A DNA stretch of 64,000 nucleotides from Protaetiibacter sp. (GCA_030150265.1 JASLGG010000052.1:20786-84785), one strand, 5' to 3'. Counted from the stretch's first letter, positions 18,077 through 28,400 are shown. The notes: a model not told the origin generated them from the sequence alone. Translations and numbers: made by a program.

Positions 18077-19522
18077 TCAGGCGCCGAAGAGCGCCTCGAT
18101 CGGCCCGCGGGCGAAGTAGATGAGGAAGCCGGCGGCGACCACCCAGAGCAGCGCGTGGATCCGCTTGGCCTTGCCGCTGAGCGCCTGCACGGCGACCCAG
18201 CTCACGAAGCCCGCGCCGATGCCGTTCGCGATCGAGTAGGTGAGCGGCATGACCGTGACGGTGAGGAACACGGGCAGCAGCACGGCGAAGTCGGTGAGGT
18301 CGATGTGCTTGACCTGCGCCATCATCATCGCGCCCACCACGACGAGCGCCGCCGCGGCGACCTCGGTCGGCACGATCTCGGTGAGCGGCGTGAAGAACAT
18401 CGCGAGCAGGAACATCGCACCCGTGATGACGTTCGCGAAGCCGGTGCGCGCGCCCTCGCCGATGCCGGAGCCCGACTCGATGAAGACGGTGTTCGACGAC
18501 GACGAGGTGAGGCCGCCGGCGACCGCGCCGACGCCCTCCACGATGAGCGCCGACCGGATGCGCGGGAAGTCGCCCTTGGCATCCGCGAGGCCGGCCTCCT
18601 TGGCGAGACCCGTCATGGTGCCCATCGCGTCGAAGAAGTTCGTGAACACGAGGGTGAAGACCAGCATGATGATCGTCACGATGCTGACCTTGCCGAGGTC
18701 GAAGCCGAAGTCGACGGCGCCGATGAGGCTCAGGTCGGGCAGCTGGAACGGCGAGCCGCTCAGCGCGGGGACCGTGAGACCCCATCCGCCCGGGTTCACG
18801 CCGTCGGCGCTGAACTTCGGGCCGATGTGCCAGATCGCCTCGACCACGACCGAGAGCACGGTGCCGGCGACGAGGCCGATGAGCAGCCCGCCCTTGACCT
18901 TGCGCGCCACCAGGATGCCGGTGAGCACGAGCGTCACGATGAACATGATCGTCGGCACGGTCGCGACCGACCCGCCGACACCCAGCCCGACGGGCGGCGA
19001 GGACTCGCCGGTCGCCGTGACGAAGCCCGAGTTCACGAAGCCGATGAAGGCGATGAAGAGGCCGATGCCCACCGTGATGGCGATCTTGAGCTCGAACGGC
19101 ACCGCGTCGAAGATCATCTTGCGCAGGCCGGTCGCGGCGAGCAGCACGATGATGAGGCCGTTGATCACCACGAGCGCCATGGCCTCGGGCCAGGTCACCT
19201 GGCCGACCACCGAGAACGCCAGGAAGGCGTTGATGCCGAGGCCCGCCGCGAAGGCGAACGGCAGCCGGGTGATGATGCCGAACAGGATCGTCATGACGCC
19301 CGCGGTGAGCGCCGTGACGGCGCCGAGCGCCCCGAAGGCGAGGGTGTTGCCATCGATGTCGGGCTTCCCCGACAGGATGATCGGGTTGAGGATCACGATG
19401 TAGGCCATCGTGACGAAGGTCACGAGGCCGCCGCGGATCTCGGCGCCGACGGTCGATCCCCGCTCGGTGATGTGGAAGAAGCGGTCGAGCCCGGATGCGG
19501 GCTTGGTGGTGGATGCGGTCAC
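18077..19522 (-). CDS. NCS2/AzgA-type purine (hypoxanthine/guanine/adenine) permease
   Basis: 481 aa, 12-14 hydrophobic segments, GTG start at 19522 with TACACT 7 nt upstream (leaderless-type). Family motifs of the AzgA/PbuG branch are visible: GLVTFVTMAYIVILNP, AFAAGLGINAFLAF, TMTGLAKEAGL and SSSNTVFIESGSGIGEGARTG. It imports purine bases by proton symport at the cytoplasmic membrane. The adjacency to purN-purH fits a salvage/biosynthesis neighbourhood. The specific base cannot be decided from the sequence. Confidence 0.93.
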   Translation of the reverse strand: MTASTTKPASGLDRFFHITERGSTVGAEIRGGLVTFVTMAYIVILNPIILSGKPDIDGNTLAFGALGAVTALTAGVMTILFGIITRLPFAFAAGLGINAFLAFSVVGQVTWPEAMALVVINGLIIVLLAATGLRKMIFDAVPFELKIAITVGIGLFIAFIGFVNSGFVTATGESSPPVGLGVGGSVATVPTIMFIVTLVLTGILVARKVKGGLLIGLVAGTVLSVVVEAIWHIGPKFSADGVNPGGWGLTVPALSGSPFQLPDLSLIGAVDFGFDLGKVSIVTIIMLVFTLVFTNFFDAMGTMTGLAKEAGLADAKGDFPRIRSALIVEGVGAVAGGLTSSSSNTVFIESGSGIGEGARTGFANVITGAMFLLAMFFTPLTEIVPTEVAAAALVVVGAMMMAQVKHIDLTDFAVLLPVFLTVTVMPLTYSIANGIGAGFVSWVAVQALSGKAKRIHALLWVVAAGFLIYFARGPIEALFGA

Positions 19523-19529
19523 CCGCCCG

Positions 19530-19535
19530 AGTGTA
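19530..19535 (-). promoter_or_regulatory. -10 box (TACACT) of the purine permease gene
   Basis: TACACT on the minus strand, 7 nt before the GTG. Confidence 0.4.
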
Positions 19536-19590
19536 GTGAACGGCCCGCCGCGGCCGGGAGCGGTTCATTGCGGCGACAGATGAGCACTCC

Positions 19591-19596
19591 TAGGCT
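19591..19596 (+). promoter_or_regulatory. -10 box (TAGGCT) of a leaderless promoter
   Basis: TAGGCT, then six bases, then the ATG at 19603; same sequence and spacing as at 12807 and 15646. Confidence 0.55.
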
Positions 19597-19602
19597 CGGT
19601 GC

Positions 19603-20616
19603 ATGACAGTCGAGGCCGCCGGCGATGGCGGGGATGCGAAAGCGGCTCAGCCGAGCGGATCCCGGATGCTGCTGGGCCTGCTCGGCGCCGTGGCGGCGGA
19701 TGCGGTCATCCTGCTCGCCGGGCCGCAGACCGTTGCCGCGATCGTGTTCGCGCCCTTCATGGGCATCCCGATGATCCTGCTGATGTTCGTCGCCGTCGGG
19801 TTCGCGACCGCCGGCATCCTGCGTCTGGCCACGGGCATGTGGCGGGCGCTGCCCGGGGTGCTTGCCGGGGTCGCCGCGCTCGCCGCCTGCATCGCGCTGT
19901 TCAGCCAGACGCCCACGGTCCCGATGACCTGGATACCGACGCTCGGCATCGACATCGGGTTCGTCCCCGCCGCCCCGATCTCGGCGGCTGCCGCCGCGCT
20001 CGCCCTGCCGCGCTGGTGGGTGCGGGTGCTCGGCGGCGCGCTCGTACTGCTCGCCGGGGCGATGCTCCTCGGGCCGGCCATCGTCGCCGCTAGCGAGCGC
20101 CGTGCCGCGGAGGAGGAGGCGGAGCGTCGCGCCGCTGTCGAGCTGTTCGAGCGGCGTCTCGACGGCCCGAGGCCCGTCACGACCGACTGGGTGGGTGCTC
20201 ACCGGGTGGACGACACCTCGTTCTACCTCACGGAGGGCGGGGCGCTGCAGATCGATGTGTATGACCTTCCCCAGGGCAGCCGCGACGAGTTCGCGTGCTG
20301 GATACTGACCCCCGGTATGAGCTCGTTCGACGAGACCGTCACGATGGACGACTTCGCGGGGGTGTGCGGGCCGCGCGGTGACGCACGGTGGGAACGTGCC
20401 GACGGCAGTGTGATCGCGCTCGTGCTCGACGGGCGCCTCGTGACGGTGGGCCCGCCGCCGAGGGAGAGGCTTGTCGAGTTGGGTGTGGATCGCGCCGCCA
20501 CCGCTGCGGAGATCACCGCGGCAGCGGAGCAACTGCGTCCCCTGACCCGCGACGAATATCGCGCGGAGCTCCTGCGAGAGCAGGAGCGCTGGGCTCGGCT
20601 GGGCGAGCCGGACTGA
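19603..20616 (+). CDS. Membrane protein of unknown function with C-terminal soluble domain
   Basis: 337 aa. About four to five hydrophobic segments lie between residues 22 and 165. A charged helix (ASERRAAEEEAERRAAVELFERR) follows, then a soluble domain of about 150 residues rich in Asp/Thr with one Cys pair region. I do not recognise it. Its codon use is slightly less GC-extreme than the neighbours. It seems to be a single-gene unit, divergent from the purine permease gene, with a leaderless promoter. Confidence 0.65.
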   Translation: MTVEAAGDGGDAKAAQPSGSRMLLGLLGAVAADAVILLAGPQTVAAIVFAPFMGIPMILLMFVAVGFATAGILRLATGMWRALPGVLAGVAALAACIALFSQTPTVPMTWIPTLGIDIGFVPAAPISAAAAALALPRWWVRVLGGALVLLAGAMLLGPAIVAASERRAAEEEAERRAAVELFERRLDGPRPVTTDWVGAHRVDDTSFYLTEGGALQIDVYDLPQGSRDEFACWILTPGMSSFDETVTMDDFAGVCGPRGDARWERADGSVIALVLDGRLVTVGPPPRERLVELGVDRAATAAEITAAAEQLRPLTRDEYRAELLREQERWARLGEPD

Positions 20617-20643
20617 GGCCGCAATATCGCCTGTGCACGGATG

Positions 20644-20671
20644 TTGCATCCGCCGCGCGCGCGGGCATAGT
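20644..20671 (+). promoter_or_regulatory. Candidate promoter for the leader ORF/ABC exporter operon
   Basis: -35 TTGCAT (20644-20649), 16-nt spacer, -10 CATAGT (20666-20671). It lies 59 nt before the leader ORF start. Confidence 0.4.
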
Positions 20672-20729
20672 CTGTAGGGCTGCTCGGTCATCCTCCGGGC
20701 GGACGAAGCTCGCACGACGAGGAGGCATC

Positions 20730-20804
20730 ATGACGAACACCGGCAACCCGCGCCTGGCCACGGACGCGACCCCGGGCGTCGCCCCCTCGCCGCGCCGCCG
20801 TTAG
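20730..20804 (+). CDS. Short leader ORF (24 aa) upstream of ABC exporter genes
   Basis: ATG at 20730 has a very good ribosome binding site (GGAGG, 5-nt spacing), better than that of the exporter gene it precedes. The peptide begins MTNTGNPRLA and ends SPRRR, Pro/Arg-rich at the C-terminus. The stop TAG overlaps a small hairpin (20794-20808). Two further hairpins follow before the exporter start. This layout is typical of translation- or ribosome-stalling attenuators in front of drug exporters and resistance genes; that function here is inference. Confidence 0.5.
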   Translation: MTNTGNPRLATDATPGVAPSPRRR

Positions 20805-20893
20805 CGGCACAGCCCGCCCGCCCCTCCGACGGATCCGGAATCCGTCGTCCCACCCACACGTTGCACCTCTTCGCACGCGGACGTCCGCGTGCG
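20794..20893 (+). promoter_or_regulatory. Three consecutive hairpins between leader ORF and ABC exporter
   Basis: Hairpin 1: GCCGC/GCGGC (20794-20798, 20804-20808) around the leader stop codon. Hairpin 2: GACGGAT/ATCCGTC (20828-20834, 20840-20846) with a 5-nt loop. Hairpin 3: a perfect loop-less 22-bp palindrome (20872-20893) centred on GGACGTCC, ending 16 nt before the exporter ATG. Hairpin 3 could be a DNA operator or an RNA stem that hides the exporter's ribosome binding site. Confidence 0.5.
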
Positions 20894-20909
20894 CCTCCTG
20901 GATGACCTC

Positions 20910-22772
20910 ATGTCTGAACTCACGCCACCACCCGCCCGCGGCACCGTACGCACGCTCGCGCGCATCCTGCCGTTCGTCCGCCCCTACCTCGGCCGCACGA
21001 TCACGAGCCTGTTCGTCTACGTCGCGCTCACGATGGTGTCGCTCAGCGTGCCCGTCGTGCTGCAGTGGATCATCGACGGCCCGCTCGCGACCGGCGACGC
21101 CGGCCAGGTCTGGCCCGCCGCCGGCATCGTGCTCGTGCTCGGCGTCGCCGAGGGCCTGCTCATCATGCTGCGCCGCTGGCTCGTGCTCACCCCCTCGACC
21201 CACATCGAGGCCAGCATGCGCAACACGCTCTACGCGCAGCTGCAGGACCTCCCGGTCTCCTTCCACGACCGCTGGCAGTCGGGCCAGCTGCTCTCGCGCT
21301 CGATGGGCGACCTCGGCACGATCCGCCGCTGGCTCGCCTTCGGCGTGATCCTGCTCGTCGGCAACGTCGTCGTGATCGTGGTCGGCTTCGGCATCCTGTT
21401 CACCTGGTCGTGGCAGCTCGCGATCGTGTTCATCGTCGCCTCGATCCCGATGTGGGTGGTCGGCTTCCGCTTCGAGCACCGCTACTCGCTCGTCTCGCGC
21501 CGCGCCCAGGACCAGCAGGGCGACCTCGCCACGACGGTCGAGGAGTCGGTGCACGGCATCCGGGTGCTCAAGGCCTTCGGCCGCGGCCGGCACAGCCTCG
21601 ACAACTTCCTGCGCCAGGCGGAGGAGCTGCGCGGCACCGAGCTCGAGAAGGCGCGCGCGATCGCGGGCCTGTGGCTCTGGCTGCTGCTCATCCCGGACGT
21701 CGCCTTCGCGCTCTCCCTGCTCGGCGGCGTCGTGCTCGCGGCGGGCGGGCAGCTGAGCGTCGGAGGCCTCATCGCCTTCTTCGCGGCGGCCGCCGTGCTG
21801 CGCTGGCCCATCGAGTCGATCGGCTGGCTGCTCTCGATGACCTTCGAGACCCGTACGGCCGTCGAGCGCATCTACGAGGTGCTCGACGAGCCGAACCCGA
21901 TCCGCGACCCCGAGCGTCCCGCGACGATCGCCGATCCGCGCGGCCGGCTCGTGTTCGAGAACGTGCACTTCCGCTACCAGGACTCCCCGGCATCCGTGGC
22001 CGACCTGCTCGACGACATCGTGCTCGAGGTCGAGCCGGGCGAGACGATGGCGCTCGTCGGCCTCACCGGGTCCGGCAAGACGACGCTCACGGCGCTCACC
22101 ACGCGGCTCTACGACGTGACGGGCGGGCGCGTGCTGCTCGACGGCGTCGACATCCGCGACCTCACCCGCTCCGAGCTGCGCGCCCGGATCGCGATGGCGT
22201 TCGAGGAGGCCACCCTGTTCTCGGCGTCGGTGCGCGAGAACGTGCTGCTCGGCCGGCCCGAGCTGGAGCCCGGGTCGGAGGAGGCGGAGGCCGTGCTGGT
22301 CGAGGCCCTCGACATCGCCCAGGCCGACTTCGTGGAGCGGCTGCCGATGGGCGCCGACACGACGATCGGCGAGGAGGGGCTCAGTCTCTCGGGCGGACAG
22401 CGGCAACGCATCGCGCTCGCCCGCGCGGTCGCGGCGCGGCCCTCGGTGCTCGTACTCGACGACCCGCTGTCGGCGCTCGACGTCGACACGGAGGCGCGCG
22501 TCGAGGCCGGGCTGCGCCGCGTGCTCGCCGACACGACCGCGCTCGTCGTGGCGCACCGCCCCTCGACCGTCATGCTCGCCGACCGGGTCGCGCTGCTCGA
22601 GCACGGCCGCATCACCGATGTCGGGCGGCACTCCGAGCTGCTCGCCCGCAACGAGCACTACCGCTACGTGATCTCCTCGCTCGAGGAGTCCGCCGCCGAC
22701 TCCGGCATCCCGGATCAAGGACTCGAGCGTGAGATGAGATCAGGGCAGGACGAGCGGGAGGTGACGAGGTGA
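20910..22772 (+). CDS. ABC exporter half-transporter, TMD-NBD (subunit 1, degenerate-site type)
   Basis: 620 aa from the ATG at 20910 (a GTG 21 nt earlier lacks a ribosome binding site). A six-helix type-1 exporter TMD spans about 20-310 and the NBD about 340-590. Walker A is GLTGSGKTT, the signature is [10 protein letters not shown], and Walker B is VLVLDDP with Asp in place of the catalytic Glu. The canonical H-loop is in VVAHRPST. The Asp marks this as the degenerate-site partner of a heterodimer with the next gene, whose start overlaps this stop (GTGA). Multidrug or lipid export is typical of the family; the substrate is unknown. Confidence 0.9.
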   Translation: MSELTPPPARGTVRTLARILPFVRPYLGRTITSLFVYVALTMVSLSVPVVLQWIIDGPLATGDAGQVWPAAGIVLVLGVAEGLLIMLRRWLVLTPSTHIEASMRNTLYAQLQDLPVSFHDRWQSGQLLSRSMGDLGTIRRWLAFGVILLVGNVVVIVVGFGILFTWSWQLAIVFIVASIPMWVVGFRFEHRYSLVSRRAQDQQGDLATTVEESVHGIRVLKAFGRGRHSLDNFLRQAEELRGTELEKARAIAGLWLWLLLIPDVAFALSLLGGVVLAAGGQLSVGGLIAFFAAAAVLRWPIESIGWLLSMTFETRTAVERIYEVLDEPNPIRDPERPATIADPRGRLVFENVHFRYQDSPASVADLLDDIVLEVEPGETMALVGLTGSGKTTLTALTTRLYDVTGGRVLLDGVDIRDLTRSELRARIAMAFEEATLFSASVRENVLLGRPELEPGSEEAEAVLVEALDIAQADFVERLPMGADTTIGEEGLSLSGGQRQRIALARAVAARPSVLVLDDPLSALDVDTEARVEAGLRRVLADTTALVVAHRPSTVMLADRVALLEHGRITDVGRHSELLARNEHYRYVISSLEESAADSGIPDQGLEREMRSGQDEREVTR

Positions 22773-24580
22773 GCGCGCTCGAAGGCGTCGAGGGCGAGGA
22801 CCGCCAGGACTACTCGCGCGAGGAGAGCCGCGCCATGCGGCAGCGCTCGCTGCGGCTGCTCGGCTCGCTCGTGCGCCCGCTGCGCGGGCGCGTCGTGGTC
22901 GCGATGGTGATCGTGGCGGCGAGCACCGCCCTGCAGACGGCGGGGCCGGCGCTCATCGCGTTCGGCATCGACGCGGGCCTGCCCGCGATCCTGCAGCACG
23001 CGGATGCCATGCCGCTCGCCGTCGTCGTGCTGCTGTACCTGACGTCCGCGGTGGTGGGCGCCGTGCTCATGTGGCACTACACGATGCTGTCGGCGCGCAT
23101 CAGCCAGGCGTTCCTGTTCGACCTGCGCGGCCGCATCTACCGCCACGCCCAGCTGCTGAGCCTCGAGTTCCACGAGAGCTACACCTCGGGGCGCATCATC
23201 GCGCGGCAGACGAACGACCTCGACTCGATCCGCGAGCTGCTCGACTCCGGCATCCAGGGCCTCATCCGCGGCGCCCTCTACATGGTGTTCATCGCGGCGA
23301 TGCTGCTGTTCCTCGACCCGCTGTCGGCGCTCATCATCGCGTGCTCGCTGCCGGTGCTCGCGCTGCTCACGCGCTGGTTCCAGGTGACCTCGCAGCGCGC
23401 CTTCCGCGCGACTCGGGTGCACTCGGCGCGGCTCATCGTGAAGTTCGTCGAGACGATGACGGGCATCCGGGCGGTCAAGGCCTTCCGGGCCGAGGAGCGC
23501 AACGCGCGCGAGTTCGGCGAGCACGTCGAGAACTACCGCGACGCGAACGCGCGCGCGATCAACGTGTTCGGCGTCTTCGACCCGAGCCTCGTCGTGATCG
23601 GCAACGTCGTGGTGGCGGTCGTGCTGCTCGTCGGCGGCCTGCGGGTGGCGGATGGCGGGCTCGCCGTCGGCGTGCTGCTCGCGGCGCTCATGTACACGCG
23701 GCGCTTCTTCGACCCCATGGAGGAGATGGCGCAGTTCTACAACTCCTACCAGTCGGCCGCGGCCGCGCTCGAGAAGATCTCGGGCGTGCTCGACGAGACC
23801 CCGAGCGTGCCCGACCCGGCGCGGCCCGTCGACCTGTGGGAGGCGCGCGGCGCGCTCGACTTCGACGACGTCCGCTTCGCCTACCGCGAGGACCGCGTCG
23901 TGCTGCCCGACTTCGAGCTGCACATCCCTGCGGGGCAGACGGTCGCGCTCGTCGGCTCGACGGGAGCCGGCAAGTCGACGCTCGCGAAGCTCGTGGCGCG
24001 GTTCTACGACCCGACCACGGGATCGGTGCGGCTCGACGGCGTCGACCTGCGGGAGCTGCATCCGAAGGACCTGCGGCGCGCGATCGTGATGGTGACCCAG
24101 GAGGCGTACCTCTTCTCCGGATCGGTGGCCGACAACATCGCGCTCGGCAAGCCCGGCGCCTCCCGTGCCGAGATCGAGTCGGCCGCGCGCGCGGTCGGCG
24201 CGCACGGCTTCATCGAGGCGCTGCCGGACGGCTACGACACCGACGTCAACAAGCGCGGCGGTCGCGTGTCGGCGGGGCAGCGGCAGCTGCTCTCGTTCGC
24301 GCGGGCGTTCCTCGCCGACCCGGCGGTGCTCATCCTCGACGAGGCGACGGCCTCGCTCGACATCCCGAGCGAGCGGCTCGTGCAGGAGGGCCTCACGACC
24401 CTGCTCGCCGACCGCACCGCGATCGTCATCGCGCACCGCCTGTCGACGGTCGCGATCGCGGATCGCGTGCTCGTGATGGAGCACGGGCGCATCGTCGAGG
24501 ACGGCACCCCCGCCGAGCTCATCGGCGGCACGGGGCGCTTCGCGGCACTGCACAAGGCGTGGCGCGACTCGCTCGTGTGA
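22769..24580 (+). CDS. ABC exporter half-transporter, TMD-NBD (subunit 2, catalytic)
   Basis: 603 aa, GTG start overlapping the previous stop, with GGGAGGTG upstream. The TMD covers about 30-320 and the NBD about 350-600. Walker [10 protein letters not shown], Walker B LILDEAT with the catalytic Glu, H-loop IAHRLST. The signature motif reads R-V-S-A-G-Q, a deviation from L-S-G-G-Q. Its weak signature pairs with the Asp-Walker B of subunit 1 to give one degenerate and one consensus ATP site, as in TM287/288- and BmrCD-like exporters. Confidence 0.92.
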   Translation: MSALEGVEGEDRQDYSREESRAMRQRSLRLLGSLVRPLRGRVVVAMVIVAASTALQTAGPALIAFGIDAGLPAILQHADAMPLAVVVLLYLTSAVVGAVLMWHYTMLSARISQAFLFDLRGRIYRHAQLLSLEFHESYTSGRIIARQTNDLDSIRELLDSGIQGLIRGALYMVFIAAMLLFLDPLSALIIACSLPVLALLTRWFQVTSQRAFRATRVHSARLIVKFVETMTGIRAVKAFRAEERNAREFGEHVENYRDANARAINVFGVFDPSLVVIGNVVVAVVLLVGGLRVADGGLAVGVLLAALMYTRRFFDPMEEMAQFYNSYQSAAAALEKISGVLDETPSVPDPARPVDLWEARGALDFDDVRFAYREDRVVLPDFELHIPAGQTVALVGSTGAGKSTLAKLVARFYDPTTGSVRLDGVDLRELHPKDLRRAIVMVTQEAYLFSGSVADNIALGKPGASRAEIESAARAVGAHGFIEALPDGYDTDVNKRGGRVSAGQRQLLSFARAFLADPAVLILDEATASLDIPSERLVQEGLTTLLADRTAIVIAHRLSTVAIADRVLVMEHGRIVEDGTPAELIGGTGRFAALHKAWRDSLV

Positions 24581-24586
24581 GCCGCG

Positions 24587-25066
24587 TCAGCGCTGCATCG
24601 CGCCGATGATGATCACGAGCACGACGGCGACCGCGACGACGCCCCCGAGGGCGACGGCGAGCATCGTCACGAGCTTCCTGCGGTCGAGGGCCTCGCGGAA
24701 GCCGAGGCCCTCGGCCTCGCGCCGCACCAGACGCCGGATCGGCTCGGCGCTCACCCGCAGGTCGACCTCGTCGCTGCCGCTCTGACGCGGGCCGCCGGCG
24801 GAGCCCGGCACGAAGTGCGGCGCCTCGTCGCCTCCCCACTCGATGTGCCGCGGCACCTCGACGATCGTGAACTTCGAGTCGATCTCGTCGGTGACGATCT
24901 GGAAGCTCGAGGTCTGGGTGAGCTGCGTCTGGGTGATGATCGGCCACCACTGCGGATTCGCGAGGTCGAGATCGACGTCGAAGCCCTTGGCGGTTCGCGA
25001 GAAGACGAACGCCGTCCCGCGCATGTGGCGCTGCATGGACGCCATGAGGTCATCGGTTCGGGTCAT
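24587..25066 (-). CDS. Small C-tail-anchored membrane protein, unknown
   Basis: 159 aa from the ATG at 25066; a further upstream ATG (25111) has no better signal, and TACCCT 8 nt before 25066 suggests a leaderless transcript. The body is soluble (about 1-130) with repeated aromatic/acidic motifs (NPQWWPIITQTQL, VPRHIEWGGDE). The last about 25 residues are a hydrophobic helix (MLAVALGGVVAVAVVLVIII), so it is probably inserted by its tail with the N-terminus in the cytoplasm. It is convergent with the ABC exporter genes. No family recognised. Confidence 0.6.
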   Translation of the reverse strand: MTRTDDLMASMQRHMRGTAFVFSRTAKGFDVDLDLANPQWWPIITQTQLTQTSSFQIVTDEIDSKFTIVEVPRHIEWGGDEAPHFVPGSAGGPRQSGSDEVDLRVSAEPIRRLVRREAEGLGFREALDRRKLVTMLAVALGGVVAVAVVLVIIIGAMQR

Positions 25067-25144
25067 GGGATGAGAGGGTACCCGTGCGCGTCGCGCGGCG
25101 AACGCGCCCATTCGGGGGTGACCGCTCGGTTCGGAGGCTGCCGC

Positions 25145-25462
25145 TCAGTCGGGCAGGTGCCGCGCCCGTGCGAGGTCGACGCGGTAGCTGAGGCCGTCGC
25201 GCGCCCAGAGGAGGGGCGTGCCCTCCGCGCGGAAGTGCTCGAGGGCGCGATCCTCGTGGCAGGCGGCGGCGTGACCGCTCGCCCGCACCACCCGCCACCA
25301 CGGCACCTGGTCGCCGTAGTAGGCCATGACCTGGCCGACACCCCGCGCCGCCCGCGAGCCGATCGCCGCGGCGACGTCGCCGTAGCTCATCACCCGGCCC
25401 TCGGGGATCGAGGCGACCACGTCGAGCACCGCCCCGACGAAGTCCTCGGACGGATGCGCCAC
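25145..25462 (-). CDS. Alkyltransferase-like (ATL) DNA-repair protein
   Basis: 105 aa, GTG start. The MGMT C-terminal domain is present: IPEGRVMSYGDVAAAIG (HTH) and VGQVM. The active-site motif P-C-H-R-V is replaced by P54-W55-W56-R57-V58, so the alkyl-accepting Cys is absent. ATL proteins bind O6-alkylguanine without removing it and hand the lesion to nucleotide excision repair. The usual ATL motif is P-W-H-R-V; the W at the His position is uncommon. It is encoded 15 nt downstream of a GNAT gene in the same direction, so the two are probably cotranscribed. Confidence 0.88.
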   Translation of the reverse strand: MAHPSEDFVGAVLDVVASIPEGRVMSYGDVAAAIGSRAARGVGQVMAYYGDQVPWWRVVRASGHAAACHEDRALEHFRAEGTPLLWARDGLSYRVDLARARHLPD

Positions 25463-25477
25463 GGATGCCGCCGGAGG

Positions 25478-25930
25478 TCAGAGGGCGAGCGCGCCGAGGT
25501 GCTCGCCGTACGGCGTCTCGCCGACGACCTCGAAGCCGACGGCCTTGAAGAACTCCTCCGGCCCCGCCTCGCCGGACGCCCACACGACGGTCAGACGGTG
25601 GAAGCCGCGGCGCCGCGCCTCCTCGGCGAGCGCGCGCACGGCGAACCGGCCGACCCCGGTGCCCTGGGCATCCGCCTCCACGTGGATGCGCCACAGCGCC
25701 GCCTTGAGGAACTCCTCGGTGGCGTCGGGGTCGAAGGCGCCCATGACGTAGCCGACGAGGTGATCGCCGTCCATGATCACGCGCGGCCACGAGCCCGCCG
25801 GGTCGAGGTCCTGCTCCGCATGCACGTAGGTCTCGGGGGCGATGAACGCCGCCTGCCCGGGCTTGAGTGCGAGATTGCGGGCCGCGACGATGGTCTGCGC
25901 CGTCAGCTCTTCCAGTCTGAAGTCGGCCAT
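25478..25930 (-). CDS. GNAT-family N-acetyltransferase
   Basis: 150 aa. The acetyl-CoA motif V-E-A-D-A-Q-G-T-G-V-G-R is at about 91-102 and the fold continues to FFKAVGFEVVGETPYGEH. The N-terminal part (LKPGQAAFIAPETYVHAEQDLDPAGSWPRVI) resembles the polyamine/spermidine acetyltransferase branch (PaiA/BltD type), but the acceptor is not certain. TAGCCT lies 6 nt before the ATG, so the transcript is probably leaderless. It likely shares a transcript with the ATL gene. Confidence 0.85.
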   Translation of the reverse strand: MADFRLEELTAQTIVAARNLALKPGQAAFIAPETYVHAEQDLDPAGSWPRVIMDGDHLVGYVMGAFDPDATEEFLKAALWRIHVEADAQGTGVGRFAVRALAEEARRRGFHRLTVVWASGEAGPEEFFKAVGFEVVGETPYGEHLGALAL

Positions 25931-25936
25931 GCGCCC

Positions 25937-25942
25937 AGGCTA
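25937..25942 (-). promoter_or_regulatory. -10 box (TAGCCT) of the leaderless GNAT promoter
   Basis: TAGCCT on the minus strand followed by six bases and the ATG at 25930. Confidence 0.45.
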
Positions 25943-25968
25943 ACCCGCACGGCCGATCCCCGCATAGA

Positions 25969-25992
25969 TATCTCGATGTCGAGATATCTCGG
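25969..25992. promoter_or_regulatory. Perfect 18-bp operator plus half-site upstream of icd
   Basis: TATCTCGATGTCGAGATA (25969-25986) is a perfect inverted repeat with 8-bp arms. A further half-site TATCTCGG begins at 25985, sharing the terminal TA, exactly the 16-bp period seen before sucC. A -10-like TAGGCT (26002-26007) follows, so the box overlaps the expected -35 region. It is probably a binding site for a citrate/aconitate-type TCA regulator (TamR-like, by analogy). Confidence 0.65.
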
Positions 25993-26001
25993 GAAGGGCG
26001 G

Positions 26002-26007
26002 TAGGCT
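26002..26007 (+). promoter_or_regulatory. Candidate icd -10 box (TAGGCT)
   Basis: TAGGCT, 47 nt before the GTG start, leaving a short leader with the ribosome binding site GAAAGGGTGG. Confidence 0.45.
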
Positions 26008-26054
26008 GATCGGCGGCTCACACGCGAAAGCCGCGGACAACGAAAGGGTGGCAC

Positions 26055-27272
26055 GTGGTCGACAAGATCAAGGTCGAGGGAACGGTCGTCGAGCTCGACG
26101 GCGACGAGATGACCCGCATCATCTGGCAGTTCATCAAGGACCGCCTCATCCACCCCTACCTCGACGTCACGCTCGAGTACTACGACCTCGGCATCGAGAA
26201 CCGCGACGCGACCGACGACCAGGTCACGATCGACGCGGCCCACGCCATCCAGAAGCACGGCGTCGGCGTCAAGTGCGCCACCATCACGCCCGACGAGGCG
26301 CGTGTCGAGGAGTTCGGCCTCAAGAAGATGTGGAAGAGCCCCAACGGCACGATCCGCAACATCCTCGGCGGCGTCATCTTCCGCGAGCCCATCGTGATCT
26401 CCAACATCCCGCGCCTCGTGCCGGGCTGGAACAAGCCCATCATCATCGGCCGGCACGCCTTCGGCGACCAGTACCGCGCGACCGACTTCGTGTTCGACGG
26501 CCCCGGCACCCTCACCCTCTCGTTCCAGCCGGCCGACGGCGGCGAGGCGCAGAGCTTCGAGGTCTTCCAGGCCCCGGACGGCGGCGTCGCGATGGCGATG
26601 TACAACCAGGACCCGTCGATCCGCGACTTCGCGCGGGCGAGCTTCAACTACGGCCTGAGCCGCAACTACCCCGTGTACCTCTCCACCAAGAACACGATCC
26701 TGAAGGCCTACGACGGCCGCTTCAAGGACCTGTTCCAGGAGGTGTTCGACGCCGAGTACAAGGACAAGTTCGAGGCCGCCGGCATCACCTACGAGCACCG
26801 CCTCATCGACGACATGGTCGCCTCCGCGCTCAAGTGGGAGGGCGGCTACGTCTGGGCCTGCAAGAACTACGACGGCGACGTGCAGTCCGACACCGTGGCG
26901 CAGGGCTACGGCTCGCTCGGCCTCATGACCTCGGTGCTCACCACGCCCGACGGCAAGGTCGTCGAGGCGGAGGCCGCGCACGGCACCGTCACGCGTCACT
27001 ACCGCCAGCACCAGGCGGGCAAGCCCACCTCGACCAACCCGATCGCCTCGATCTTCGCCTGGACCCGGGGCCTCATGCACCGCGGCAAGCTCGACGGCAA
27101 CCAGGCGCTCATCGAGTTCGCCGAGACGCTCGAGGACGTCGTGATCAAGACGGTCGAGTCGGGCAAGATGACGAAGGACCTCGCGATCCTCGTCGGCCCC
27201 GAGCAGGAGTGGCAGACCACCGAGGACTTCCTCGCGAGCCTCGACGAGAACCTGCAGGCGCGTCTGGCGTAG
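26055..27272 (+). CDS. icd: NADP-dependent isocitrate dehydrogenase, homodimeric (eukaryote-like) type
   Basis: 405 aa, GTG start. It belongs to the short homodimeric subfamily: [19 protein letters not shown] at the N-terminus, substrate loop [16 protein letters not shown]-specific region near [10 protein letters not shown], and catalytic Tyr/Lys regions [11 protein letters not shown] and [11 protein letters not shown]. It converts isocitrate to 2-oxoglutarate and makes NADPH. The operator type shared with sucC suggests coregulation of two TCA steps. It is followed by a strong 16-bp terminator. Confidence 0.97.
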   Translation: MVDKIKVEGTVVELDGDEMTRIIWQFIKDRLIHPYLDVTLEYYDLGIENRDATDDQVTIDAAHAIQKHGVGVKCATITPDEARVEEFGLKKMWKSPNGTIRNILGGVIFREPIVISNIPRLVPGWNKPIIIGRHAFGDQYRATDFVFDGPGTLTLSFQPADGGEAQSFEVFQAPDGGVAMAMYNQDPSIRDFARASFNYGLSRNYPVYLSTKNTILKAYDGRFKDLFQEVFDAEYKDKFEAAGITYEHRLIDDMVASALKWEGGYVWACKNYDGDVQSDTVAQGYGSLGLMTSVLTTPDGKVVEAEAAHGTVTRHYRQHQAGKPTSTNPIASIFAWTRGLMHRGKLDGNQALIEFAETLEDVVIKTVESGKMTKDLAILVGPEQEWQTTEDFLASLDENLQARLA

Positions 27273-27283
27273 GGCGAGCTCAC

Positions 27284-27319
27284 CGCGAAGGGCCGGGTCT
27301 TTGGACCCGGCCCTTCGCG
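27284..27319 (+). terminator. Intrinsic terminator of icd
   Basis: Perfect 16-bp stem (27284-27299 with 27304-27319, arm CGCGAAGGGCCGGGTC) around a TTTG loop; no U-tract, as is common in high-GC actinobacteria. Confidence 0.8.
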
Positions 27320-27331
27320 CATCCGGGCGCG

Positions 27332-28324
<993 letters not shown>

Positions 28325-28345
28325 GTCGCTCGGGCCGAGCCGCGC

Positions 28346-28400
28346 GAATCGTGCCGATCGGTCGATTCGCCGCGCCGGATTCGACCGATCGGCACGATTC
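28346..28400. repeat. Perfect 20-bp inverted repeat after mdh
   Basis: GAATCGTGCCGATCGGTCGA (28346-28365) and its exact complement (28381-28400) with a 15-nt loop. It may terminate mdh; the length and the lack of a GC-only stem make a dispersed palindromic element equally possible. Confidence 0.7.
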
